DNA of 64,000 nucleotides from Tricholomella constricta (taxonomy: Eukaryota > Basidiomycota > Agaricomycetes > Agaricales > Lyophyllaceae): assembly GCA_013368375.1 (NCBI GenBank), contig JAACJP010000002.1:310001-374000 (forward strand), read 5' to 3'. Both the position numbers and the translations under genes were made by a program. Below the pieces are notes generated by a model. The model was not told the origin of the DNA. It searched no databases and saw only the letters and a program-made list of their open reading frames with translations. Below, in pieces: positions 9,792-20,048 of this stretch (positions within the stretch are counted from its first letter, which is position 1; each line of letters opens with the position of its first letter).

Positions 9792-10399
9792 ACGTCGGTC
9801 TTGGGGCGGCGACGTTGTCCGCGCGCGAAGGTCGGTATCGCGATGACCTCTCGAGTGTTCGGGTCGGTGATGGTTATGATCGTATCGTCGGCGGATCTCG
9901 TTTTCACGTTAGAGCAAGTAAGTACGTCGAACGGGCGGCCGAGGAGTATATCGTATGCGGGATTGCGAATGACGTGCATTTGGAGGTAGAGCGTGACCTC
10001 TCCTATCGTACAAGGTACGTTTCGTGCTAGACCGAGCGACGGGTCGGTTGTTCCATTCGCTGATTGCATCTGCAGCACTATAGTTGGGTCGTATTTGACC
10101 CCTAGTCCATGGCAAACTTCTTCCGACATGGCTATGATCTGGCACCCGCTGTCGACGATGCTTTCTATCTGTTCTCTCGCGTCGACCATTATCATGATCG
10201 ACCTGAGTGCGTGCGATTCCATTGCGACGATCAGTCGGTCCGGATGCTCGCCGGGTAGTAGTGTCTGGTAATACGTGTCGTAGATGTCGCCGGTGACTAG
10301 CGCTCCGGGCGGTGGCGTCGCGTTGTCGCTGTTGGATTCGCAAGGTAGTGCGTCGAGTTCCTCAATGAACGCCGACGTGGGGATTTCTTGGTATACCGT
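9764..10399 (-). pseudogene. GypA-1 gag-protease, 3' fragment (split by GypB)
   Basis: This carries the retropepsin-like protease: IVDSGCQIIAMSEEVCHGLG, followed by ILLGRPFDVLTC. It aligns with the uninterrupted GypA-2 protein (44759-47569) from EELDALPCE to the stop at 9764. Its 5' partner is 16854-19065, separated by the GypB insertion at the sequence accgtt. Confidence 0.85.
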
Positions 10400-10593
10400 T
10401 GGAGATGGCCAAGCTTGTCCCTTGACTGAACTTGGTTGAGGATGCAGACGGCGCGAAAATCTGTTTATTCCTTGTCCTTGCTTCCCCAAGTGGTGTAGCG
10501 ATGACTAATCTACCAAAGCTTTTGCCAAACACGACCAAACAACCATTCCTCTCGCATTCTGCTGCGCTTGGAGCGTCGCACCGCGACACTCCA
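10400..10593 (-). repeat. 3' LTR of GypB
   Basis: 194 bp, near-identical to 16660-16853. Termini TGGAG and CTCCA are inverted. Confidence 0.9.
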
Positions 10594-13500
10594 TGTGCCC
10601 CCCCCATGTGGCGACGTCCGCGTCGCCCTCAGCTCTCTAATCCCCCTTTCTTCTGCTGTTTGTAACTGGGTCCAACTCGCCCCGAACTTGATGTTGTGTC
10701 TCTGCCGCCGCTCTTCTGCTCGGTCCTCCATTGCTTCTGATCGGTTGCCAACCTCGTCCCTGGTCTTGGCCAAAACTCCTGAGTCGCCTCGCGCTGAAGT
10801 TCCCCGCGACCCGCTTGCCTTCGAGGGTTTCGGATAGTGTACGAGTTGACGTTGCGTTCGACGGACGCGGTGTGGGACGGACCACTTCGGTAACAACTTG
10901 CGCTCGGTCTTGAACGTATAATCGAGATGCTTCGATAGATTTTGTACGAGGTCGCCGTTTTTGAATACCACTTCCTGTTTTGACTCTGCAAGAACCCGTC
11001 TGTCAAAAGCCCCTTGCGTTTCACTGCGTGTTGTACTGCCGCTGCGTAGCCGTCCAGTCGCTGCTGCCCCGCGTACGCCATTTGCGTTGCGACGGCGTCG
11101 GCTGTGAGCTCGGTTGTGCTGTCTTCAACCGCCGTTCTTGGCGTGTTAACCACTAGTCCGAGAAGTAGCTCCTTCGGGCTAAAGTCCAGGGCCGGTAGGA
11201 GCCGCCAGTTGAGTATTCTGATCGCCTCGTCTAGATGGTTCGGCCAGGACCTTGGCAGGTTCGCCTCTGTCATCTTCTCATACTCGTCCTCCCTAGCCCC
11301 GGCGAGCAAAGCCGTTTTAGTATGTGCAACAGCAATTTGTTGGCCCCTTCCACCAGGCCGTTGACCCACGGCGAGTACGCCGCCACGACCTGTGTCTTCG
11401 TCCCCCACTTCTCACAGAAGGCCCGGACTTCTGCATTGTCGAAATGCTTTCCCCCGTCCACCATAAACGTCTCTGACGGTGCGTATGCCTGAAAAATGCC
11501 TGATAACGCTCCCACCGTTGTTTTCGCGCTTCCCGCCGTCTTATATTTGTATCCCCATGCGTGCTGTGAATAGGTGTCCAAGTACAGGCCCACCGTGTGG
11601 TAACCGCCGACTCCAACCGGCAGGGAGAGGTAATCGCCGACCAGCAACTCGAACGGGTGCCTTCGGGTGATGGGGTTCAGGAGTGCATGCAGGTGGGTCC
11701 CCCCGAAGTTTTTGCAATGGCCGCAGTCTCTGATGCCTTGTATGATGGAAGCGTCCAGCCCTGGACTCCATATGGTGTCGGTAAGTCGCTTTTTGATGGC
11801 GTCCCGTTGCCAATGCCCTCCGTTTTGATGCTCCACCCTCGCCAACTCAATCGCTTCCTCTCTAGTAACACACTCGACTCTCGCCCTCGCTCTTGCTCGA
11901 TGTCCGCCCCCCACACGCCATAGCCTCCCATTCTCGATGAGGTACTCGGACGCTCGATGCCGCGCCCTTCGTTTGTCGCGCTCGTTCCTCCCTTGGTCCA
12001 GCTCCAGCAAGGCCTCGATGACCTCGAGGAAGACCGGCTCCTTTGCAAACCTCCGCCTCAACGCTTCCCCGTCGCCTAGGATCGCCATCTGGAAGATGTC
12101 GTGCGTAAGTCCCGTTACTGCCTCCCAATCCTCGCACACCGTCCATTCACTGCCATCTCCTTCCTCCTTTGAGGCCCCCTCCGATGCTCTGCTCAGCCCA
12201 TCCGCGACCACATTGATCCTTCCTGGCACGTGGCGAACGTCCACTATTTGGTGCGCTAGTATTCCGTCCCTCCACCTTGCGTGTGTCGCGCTCAATTTAT
12301 CATTCATCAGCACGTCGCGAAGGGCCTGACAGTCCGTCTCGATAATGACAGGGAACCCCCACACCGTGTCCGAGAACTTATCGAGTCCAAACTTCAAGGC
12401 CGCGAATTCTAATAGGAAGGGCTTGTATTTTTCCTCCGCCGACGACGTTCGTTTCGACGCGAAGCCTATGGGGTGCAGTTTTGTTACAGAGCTTCCGCTG
12501 GTTGTCGTCGTTGTGAACGGTTGTGCCAGTACCGCACCGAAGGCATCTATGCAACCATCCGTTGTCAGGATGAAGGGTGTTCCGTCCCACTTCGGTGCTC
12601 GTAGGACTGGCTCTGATGTGAGTATCTTTTTCAGGGCCATGAAGCTCGCGGCGTGAGTTGACGTCCATTTGTCCGCCAGCTTGAAGTTCCCCATGGCCCG
12701 CCTGTAGACCGACTTGGACGCTCCTCCCGGTATTACCACCTCTCTCAACAGGTTCCTCAACGGTGCCTCCACCTTTGCGTACCCGTGCACTAGGTCCCTG
12801 AACCAACTCGTTAGGCCTAGGAATGCCGCCAAATTCTGGGCGTCCTGCGGTGGCTTCCAATTCACGATTGCAGTGAGCTTTGCCATGTCTGGCTGAACTC
12901 CGTCAGGGCCCACCGATGCGCCCGCGAAGACTCCCGTGGTAGCGAATAATACTGTCTTGGGCGCCGAAATGGAGAGCCCTTTCTCCCGACATCTTCCGAA
13001 TATTGTTTCCAGCTTCGTCATCATATCCCTGAATTCATCCGCCGCCGTGCCTCCATCATCCACAAATAGCTCGAGTATACCTTGAACCAACAGGTCGTGT
13101 AGACTGCGGGCTGTCATCTGCGCGAACGTTGACGGCGCACCCGTGAGCCCAAAAGGCATTTTCCGATACCAAAAATACCCGCGTCCCTCCACATAAAATG
13201 CTGTGTACGGTCTGGAGGCTTCTGCGACCTCTACTGCGTAGAAGCCTGATGCAAAATCGAACAGCGAGACCCATCGTTTCCCGCTAAGCTTCTGCTGCTT
13301 GGCCCTTATGTCGCCTTGGGGCATTGGTGCGATTTTTGTTATCTTGTTGATCTCCGCGAAGTTTTGACATATTCGCCACTTGGGCTCAGGCTGGTCTTCG
13401 TCGTCTGCAGGCTGCGGTTTAGGTCTTTCGGGCATGGGAAAATGTGCTTCCAACCCGTTCGCGATGCATTGGTCGTTGACTCGATGCTGTAGTTCCTCCA

Positions 13501-14184
13501 GCGTGAGGCCCGCACCTTGGTGGGCCTTCTGCGCGAGCGTCGTGGGTGAGACGCATTTCACGTCACCCGGTTCGCACTGCTCTATTACCCCCGCTTCTAA
13601 CATCTCGTTGATTTTCTGGTGCAGGTATTGGCGTTGTGGTGGTGTGAGCGGCCTTTGATGCACCTTCTTTGAAAACACTGCCTCCGCCGGGATGTTCAGC
13701 GTGTGCACAGCCCCTTCCACTGAGAGGACCTCTCCGACGGACAATGCAAACACGTCTGCATTACGCGCGATGAACGCGCGCACTTCCTCCTTCTGTTCAG
13801 CCGTTAGGTCCTCGCCAATCGAGACCTGCTTTAGCACCTCTTCCACCCTTGCCGGCTGGAATGGGTCTGTTCTTCGTGTGAATATGCCGCTCTCTATGGC
13901 CATTACATCCACCGGTACGTCGGTTCCTATGTCCGTGGCATCGCTGTCGGCTGATATGAGGCAGACGGGCGCTTCGGTTGCATCGTTTCTTGTGTCCACG
14001 CGTATTTCTGGTGTACCTCCTAGCACTGGATCCTTCTCCTCTGCGTTGGTCACCACGATCTGCGGTGGGTTGTCAGTTCCCGCTGAGGTGTTGTCCTCGG
14101 CGTCGTCCAGTCTTTGGTCGTCGCTCTTTGGCCCTTCCGCCGCCCGTTGCTCGCTATTCCGTGGCTCCTCCGCTTCCTGTCCAG

Positions 14185-14450
14185 TTCCCCACTGCCCGTC
14201 TTCCTCCCCGCCTTCTAGTTGCTCCGCTCCTTGCTCGTCACCCTGTGATGCTTCCACCTCCCGCAGCTCGTCCTCCTCCGCGCCTTCTGGTTGCTCCACC
14301 TCTTGCCCGCCATTCTGCGGTGCTTCCACCTCCCGCAGCTCGTCCTCCTCCGCGCCTTCTGGTTGCGCCACCTCTTGCCCGCCATTCTGCGGTGCCTCCG
14401 CTTCCTGTCTGCCCTCCCGCTGCCCGTCCTCCTCTCCACCTTCCGGTCTT
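14185..14450 (-). repeat. Minisatellite inside GypB pol (protease-RT linker)
   Basis: Tandem units of about 69 bp encode repeats of the type EVEAPQNGGQEV-QPEGAEEDELR, with two near-perfect and several degenerate copies. The linker is highly acidic. A plus-strand Ser/Cys-rich ORF here is its shadow. Confidence 0.75.
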
Positions 14451-15102
14451 TGTAAGGTTGACTCCGCTTCGATCCGTTGTGGCCCGCCGAATCCTAGGTA
14501 GTGAATTGTGTCGTCTTTAAACTGTGTATCTTTGAATCGGTTGAGGAGGGTTGCTTCATTGTTCCCTGCCCTGACGGTGACCTCGTTCCGCCGGTAGTAG
14601 TGCACGGCGTCGAAGGCGAGGATAAGCGGTTTGCCGAATAGGAAAGACCAGCTGCCGCCACTGTCAAATATTTCGAATGAGCCCTTCACTCGTACACCGC
14701 CCAGACTGATCATCCCCTTCCACACGGCCTCCGCTTTTACTATCTTCCCGTCCGCCATTCGAAGTCTTCGCTTTGACGGTTGTGTTGCGCCTAAGCGATG
14801 CTTGACCTTGTCGTAGACGCGACTACACATCGCCGCTACCATTGCTCCATCATCAAACATTCCCCACACCCTCACGATTTCGCCTCCCGGACCCTCGAGG
14901 CTCACCACTTGTACAAAAGGTTCGGCGCTCTTCCGTTCTTCGTTTTGCTCTTGCTTATCCCCCGCAGTGTACAGGTTCATGATGTTCGATTCGTCGGCCG
15001 TAGTTACATCATCAAGAAGTACATCGCGGGTTGTGACTGTGTCCCCCTCCGCCACCCTGTCGCCGGTGGGGACCTTGCTACCGCCCGTCTCGTTGGACCT
15101 CG

Positions 15103-15151
15103 GGGCCGCCCGTTGTTGCGCGTTTAAGCGGGCGGCCCTTCCGCTTTTCCC
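15103..15151 (-). promoter_or_regulatory. -1 ribosomal frameshift signal, gag to pol (GypB)
   Basis: Slippery heptamer G GGA AAA at 15145-15151 is in the gag frame. A 6-nt spacer and a perfect 10-bp stem GGGCCGCCCG (15129-15138) / CGGGCGGCCC (15103-15112) follow. The gag stop (15124) is inside the loop. Confidence 0.78.
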
Positions 15152-16329
15152 TGCTCCTCCGTGTGTCCCATCTCTGCCACCTCCTCGATTGTTCCGTAAT
15201 CGTCGACGGCCACGTACCGAACTGCGGTGCTGGTGTCTTTTGGTTCTCGAAGCATATTTGTGCAGATGGCCCTCCAGCGCTGCTCGTGAGGGTGCAGCTG
15301 CTTGTTTTCCGGAGTAGGGCAATTGAAGCTGAGGTGCCCGCGTCCCGGATGGTCGCGTCCACTGAGTCCACATTTGTAGCACTCGTTGTTATTAACTTTG
15401 CTGGTGCCGGGTCGCAGCGGGTATGGCGTCAATTCCGTAACTGGCCCGGCGGCACCGTGAGTCTTGGCCCATGCTTGCTGCTGTGCTTGATGAGCTAATC
15501 TGCCGGCCTCTGTATCAAGATGGTGGATCAACATCGAGTACCTGGCCCGAAATGCGGCCTTTTCTTCGTTCGTGAACTGTCGACCCGGCCCTCTCGTGTA
15601 TGTTCCTCCTTTCCCTGCACCTCCTGGCCCGAAGAGCGTGGTGCCGATGGCGGGTGGAACTGTGGCTGTTCCGAGGGTGGTATTGGCGAGTTGCCTTCCC
15701 AGTGCCGTCCTGGGGGTTTCGAGTTGTGCAATTCGGCCTTTCACCGCGTCTAACACGTCCCTCCGCTTCTTCTCGTCCTCCACTCTCTCCTTGATGTAAG
15801 TCACGCTAATCCCCCGGACCGCCGCCAGGAATAGCGCCCAAGTTGTGTATTCGTCAGCCAGCTTCGCTTTTATGACTGACGGTAGGCCTTTCCGGACCTG
15901 TCCGATGTATACCGCCCCTGCTTCCACCCCCGCCTCTCTCGCCAGGCGCCCCATTTCGTCCGCCCAGGCTACATGCGTGTAAACCTTTCTTCCCGAAACG
16001 ACCCTCATTTCGCCGAGGTCTTCCTCCTTGAGTCTCGTCGTGAGTAACTCTTCCTCGTATTCAGTTGCCGTTTTTCTGACTACTGTCGCCTTCGGCCAAC
16101 GCGCGTCGTATGCCGCCTTAAGTAGGGCCCATGTACTTTTTGCTGCCGGATCTAGCCCTGAAAACCATTCGTCCGCGACGCTGTCCGAGTGTAGGAAGTT
16201 CTCGAACTCTGCAAGTTTGTGCACGTCGTCTTTCCCTGCCATGGCCCTGCAGAATGCCCGCCAAAAATCTTGCGCATTTTCGTTTTCTCGAAGGTCACCC
16301 CAGAACGGTTCAATGAGCATCGCTGCCAT
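15124..16329 (-). CDS. gag: GypB Gag (capsid and CCHC nucleocapsid)
   Basis: 401 codons, intact. The N-terminal half resembles a retrotransposon capsid (FWGDLRENENAQDFWRAF, WFSGLDPAAKSTWALLKAAY). The C-terminal part has a zinc knuckle-like CYKCGLSGRDHPGRGHLSFNC, with a longer than usual spacing between the second Cys and the following His and Cys. It ends 11 codons past the frameshift heptamer. The first in-frame ATG is at 16329. Gag would assemble the particle that packages the element RNA. Confidence 0.85.
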   Translation of the reverse strand: MAAMLIEPFWGDLRENENAQDFWRAFCRAMAGKDDVHKLAEFENFLHSDSVADEWFSGLDPAAKSTWALLKAAYDARWPKATVVRKTATEYEEELLTTRLKEEDLGEMRVVSGRKVYTHVAWADEMGRLAREAGVEAGAVYIGQVRKGLPSVIKAKLADEYTTWALFLAAVRGISVTYIKERVEDEKKRRDVLDAVKGRIAQLETPRTALGRQLANTTLGTATVPPAIGTTLFGPGGAGKGGTYTRGPGRQFTNEEKAAFRARYSMLIHHLDTEAGRLAHQAQQQAWAKTHGAAGPVTELTPYPLRPGTSKVNNNECYKCGLSGRDHPGRGHLSFNCPTPENKQLHPHEQRWRAICTNMLREPKDTSTAVRYVAVDDYGTIEEVAEMGHTEEQGKAEGPPA

Positions 16330-16659
16330 GTCTAGCGGATTTTCGAAGTTAACGGGTTGTCCGATTTGTGGTGCGGGCGACGTGAATGGGGTAGAACGAT
16401 GCGAGTGTAAGCCCAGCGAGTCTGGTGCTGGTGATGATGTTGAACTCGACGGGGCTGATGATGGAGGTAATGGGCTTGGAGACCGCTTGGAGGCGAATCG
16501 GCCGTTTATTCTAAACTGTGTTCTATGGGCCAGCGCGGTGGATACCGTTTCTTGTTTACTTCGAGTTCTTTGGCTTCGTGATTCTTTTAGCTTTTGGTCT
16601 TTTAAACTTGAGTACTTATTGCTTTAAAATTGTGAGATCGATTCGCTGTCGTCACCAGA
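16330..16659 (-). other. GypB 5' leader
   Basis: Untranslated leader between the 5' LTR and gag, with the PBS-like site next to the LTR. No other ORF was supported. Confidence 0.5.
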
Positions 16660-16853
16660 TGGAGATGGCCAAGCTTGTCCCTTGACTGAACTTGGTTGAG
16701 GATGCAGACGGCGCGAAAATCTGTTTATTCCTTGTCCTTGCTTCCCCAAGTGGTGTAGCGATGACTAATCTACCAAAGCTTTTGCCAAACACGACCAAAC
16801 AAACCATTCCTCTCGCATTCTGCTGCCTTGGAGCGTCGCACCGCGACACTCCA
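16660..16853 (-). repeat. 5' LTR of GypB
   Basis: 194 bp, partner of 10400-10593. Confidence 0.9.
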
Positions 16854-19065
16854 CCGTTGTGAGGTTGCCGGCGACGATACGCTTCGGTGTATTAGCTTCC
16901 CTAAACTTTCCGCGAACCTCTGGCGCTACCCCGCAGAGTTCTCGAACTGTGACCGGTATGGTGGCGTCGAGTGCGCGTTCGAATAGAGTCGTTGATTTGG
17001 TTGGATCTGTAATGGGCGCTTGTGTGCGATATGCACTGTCGGCTTTCGCCTTCTCCGTGGCGGCTAAGTTTCGCGTGGTAGGGGGGATGTATCGGTTCTC
17101 AGGAATGTTAGAGAAAGGGTGTACTGGAGTCTGGTCGTGGGCATTGCCTGTGGCGTCGGTCTTGGTACTGGGGATCAGAGGTATGTTGGACGGTGGCGGG
17201 GGAGCCTTGGCTTGGCTTTTCGTCGCGTCCGAGACGGGCTGCGACGCGGGCGCTGACTTGTTGACTGGTGCGATCCTTGGTTGGTCGGCGTTTTGAACGG
17301 TTTCGACCGTGACGGGTCGCTTTTGCGGTGCGCGGCTAATAAGTTCTACGCCGTCGAACACCTCTTTCCTTGCGCGCAGGGTGTTGAGTTCTCGTTCTAA
17401 CACGATCATGCGATCCTCGATTTTCAGGTCATGGTCAGTGATGTCGTTAAACTGTAGTATTTCCAACATCATGCTCTCGGTCGGGTTCGCGTTCGCTGAT
17501 AGCTGTCCTGTCGCCATTTGGCCGGGGTTGCGTCTGTGCCACTCGTCTAACTTGTCTTTTATGTATCGGCCTGGAGTTCCCGCCGGTATGCGCGCGCCAC
17601 TTGGTAGGCCTATCTTGTTGTCGTCGGTTCGTCGGCAGCGTCCTTCGGTTGCGTATGTTTGATGTATGGGACAGTTAGGAATATAATGTCCTTCACCACC
17701 GCAGAAGTGGCAGTTGTCATTAGGTGACTGATTCGGTCGGCCGCCGTCGCCTCCTTTGTCTTGTCCTAAGCGTTGGATATGTTGTTCCAACAGGTTGATT
17801 CTTTCGTAGAGCTCTTCCAACTTGAGGGGCTGTCCCGTGTTAGGCGACTTGGTCGCGCCCGTTAACGACCCGCTTGGCGCGATCGTAATTTGTGGGGGCG
17901 CGCCCGATGGCGCTTCCTGTCGTTGGCCGGCGTCTGTTCCGTGGAGGATATGTTCAGCCGCAGCGCGAACGGTTTCCGTGGCGTAGGGGTCGTCGGGATG
18001 GTGGTTCGGGTTTAGGATCTCGAGCCTGCGATGGATCTTTGACCATAGATCGGACTGGAACGCGCGACAGAATTGGCGGTCGCGTTCGTTTATCGAAAGT
18101 CGGTTTTTGCTGACAAGGAACTGGGTAACAGAAAGGAACTGTCGGTAATATTCCCCGAGGTCACTATTCGACTGGATCCCGAGTCGGTGTCGTTCTCTGA
18201 TCAGGTAGTCGAGGTCGGCCATTGAATACTTTCTTTCTTCGCTTGCGCCTGGGTAAAGCGCCATTATCGCTTTTCGCCAGTCGTCGTATGTGGTACCGAC
18301 TGCGAATTCGTCAAGTTGCTCCCACAGATCCGCGGTATCGATGTCGGTGTATCGCGTAGTGTGCGTTTTCTTTTCTTGCTCATCTACGACGTTACACTCG
18401 ATGAAGAGATGATTTAAGTCCGAAAAATATCGGCGCAGTTCCCGCGCGCGTTCGGGTACGAACGTCGGCGCCGAGCTTTGTCCGCGTGCGGGCATCGGCT
18501 TTATAATGATTGGTGGTTGTGCCATGATAGATGGTATTGGTTTCGGGATAGGGGACGGGGAGGGGGAATACGACGGTGAAGAAGAATCTGAGATTTCTGG
18601 GGTCGCGGGCGATAGATAGGGGAGTCTAAATTCAACTCCTTGATCGGTGGTAGGAGGTTCCGACGCAAAGGGGTCGAAAGCTAGGTTGGGTTGCGCGGTT
18701 GGTTCGGGGAGCGGTGTTTGATCGGTCGGGGTAGGCGACGGTAGTGTCGACGAAGGGCTATAGAAGAGCGGGCTGAGGTTGTTATGGATCGCGCGGTGTG
18801 GGGTTACTGAGCGGAAGAACGGGGAGAGCGATTCTGAGTCGGTGTCGACTTGTCCGAGAGCAGCGCGAATTTCGGCACGGAGGGTTCGGGCTTTAGCTTC
18901 TTGTCGGGTTGCGGGCGGAATGGTCGACGAGTCGTAGGTTTTTATGAACAAGAGGAATGAGGTTGCGTGTTCGGCGGTGGCTTTTAAAATCCCTCGCGGT
19001 GGGCTCCAGAATGATAGAGCTAGAAGGCCTGTAGGTGCTGTGCACAACAACAAAACAACTAACAA
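16854..19065 (-). pseudogene. GypA-1 gag-protease, 5' fragment
   Basis: The open frame starts inside the 5' LTR (Met at 19065), runs through the PBS and continues to the GypB insertion. It includes an acidic/Pro-Ser region, capsid-like SERKYSMADLDYLIRERHRL and a zinc knuckle CHFCGGEGHYIPNC (C-x2-C-x4-H-x4-C). The Met of IMAQPPIIIKPMPARG (about 18525) is conserved in GypA-2 and is an alternative start. However, the upstream protein is also conserved between copies, which argues that it is translated. It is broken only by GypB. Confidence 0.8.
18991..19008 (-). other. Primer binding site of GypA-1
   Basis: TGGAGCCCACCGCGAGGG on the minus strand, three nt downstream of the 5' LTR; identical in GypA-2. 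It starts with TGG, as expected for pairing with a tRNA 3' CCA end. The tRNA was not identified. Confidence 0.7.
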
Positions 19066-20048
19066 CTATGGGGGGCGAGAAATGTTAGAAGTTCCCAAAC
19101 ACGCGAGTGTGCAGGGTTTGAAAGGGGTGGTTTGATTAAAGTAAAGACGATCCGACTCGTAATTAGTCGAACCGACGGCGATACGATAGAATACAATCGT
19201 TCCCAGGCGGAACGGGTCGGTAACACGACTTTTGGTGTCGGTTGTGCGACAACGAGACGAACAAAGTTAATACGGAGAACTCACGGGTTCGGGCAACGAG
19301 TACGAGGCGACAGAGACGGCAGTTACGAGGTTTACGACAGTGGCGACGGTTTATACGATGAGGACGGTGCAGAGACGACAGAGACGACGGTTTCGAGCTA
19401 TTCACTCTGAGTGTGAGGGAAAATACGGGCTGTAATTCACTGGAGCAAGTAGGTAATACATGGGTATGTTTTTATACAATACGACCGACTCGCCTCGCGC
19501 GAGCCGGCGAGGCAGGTGTTTTACTGGTTTATTTGGGGGAAGCGCCGCCAAGCTTGGTACCGCGCGACACTTTTTAGAGAGTGTGGCGCTCTTTGGCTCG
19601 GCAAAGGGGCTTTTGATCGGCTCGAGGCGTCGGGTCGGATGTATGATCGGTGGTGGCTTTGCGATCGGTAGTGGCTCTTGGGTGCGGAGCTCCGTGGTAC
19701 GGCCGGATCCTTCCTGCGGCTAGCTAGGCAACGGCGTTTCCTAGGATCATTTCAAATCGGGTTTGGTTGTCGCCGGGTTGAGACCTTGGCATACAAACGT
19801 GCGCGGTCGTTGACAGGTTATACGGCGTTCCGTGCTCCGCGCGCCCAGAGAGGAGAACTGGCGTTCCAAGTTACTTTGTCTCTTGGTCGGTGCGTCGGTC
19901 GTTTGGTCGTATTGTCGGTCGGTCGGTCGTATTGTCGGTCGGTCGGTTTAGCGCTTTGGTCGCATTTGGGACCGTGTTCGTCGTGGCGCAACGGTTGATA
20001 TCCGTAGAATGGGTTGGTTCAGTGTACAGCGTTGGACGGTGCTCATCA
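19012..20048 (-). repeat. 5' LTR of GypA-1
   Basis: 1037 bp. It differs from 948-1984 mostly within 19012-19350; the remainder is nearly identical. Confidence 0.9.

Larger units (their letters stand above)
10637..15382 (-). pseudogene. pol: GypB Pol: protease, RT, RNase H, integrase, with frameshifts near the C-terminus
   Basis: The main ORF (15382-11270) is 1370 codons and overlaps gag in the -1 frame. In order: protease (GMFDDGAMVAAM), an acidic repeat-rich linker, RT (MPFGLTGAPSTF, catalytic ELFVDDGG), RNase H (ILTTDGCIDAFGAVLAQ; IETDCQAL; HVPGRINVVADGLSR), integrase HHCC (HQNGGHW to CGHCKNF) and D,D,E core (VGDYLS, FMVDGGKHFDN, GLVEGANKLL). After that the frame breaks: about one base is missing in a C-run near 11291-11297 and in another near 11010-11013, and there are further frame changes near 10850. 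The GPY/F-like end (ETLEGKRVAGNFSARRLRSF) lies in a third frame, ending at 10637. The homopolymer position of two breaks means assembly error is possible. Confidence 0.85.
10400..16853 (-). mobile_element. GypB: Ty3/Gypsy-type LTR retrotransposon nested in GypA-1 gag
   Basis: 6454 bp with 194-bp LTRs at both ends (TGGAG...CTCCA). The bases CCGT lie immediately outside both ends (10396-10399 and 16854-16857), a 4-bp target duplication; the shared block can be read as up to 6 bp (accgtt). Removing it and one duplicate rejoins the GypA gag frame. A PBS-like TGGTGACGACAGCGAAT sits two nt from the 5' LTR (about 16640-16657, minus strand). A G-run PPT at about 10594-10606 abuts the 3' LTR. The two LTRs differ by about two small indels, so insertion is recent. 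Confidence 0.9.
948..20048 (-). mobile_element. GypA-1: Ty3/Gypsy-type LTR retrotransposon with antisense gene cassette
   Basis: Two LTRs of 1037 bp in the same orientation bound it (19012-20048 is the 5' LTR, 948-1984 the 3' LTR). Order on the minus strand: 5' LTR, PBS, gag-protease, -1 frameshift, pol (RT, RNase H, integrase), then two plus-strand genes (1b, 1a), PPT and 3' LTR. Without the nested GypB it would be about 12.6 kb. The LTRs differ at tens of positions, mostly in their 3' halves, so the copy is older than GypA-2. Flanks 944-947 (ACGT) and 20049-20052 (CCGT) do not form a clean target duplication and the flanking sequences are unrelated, so the ends may come from recombination. 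Confidence 0.88.

Noticed and set aside
13692..14501. Ser/Cys-rich plus-strand ORF of 269 codons
   Set aside because: Antisense shadow of the acidic repeat region of GypB pol; no sign of splicing or domain.
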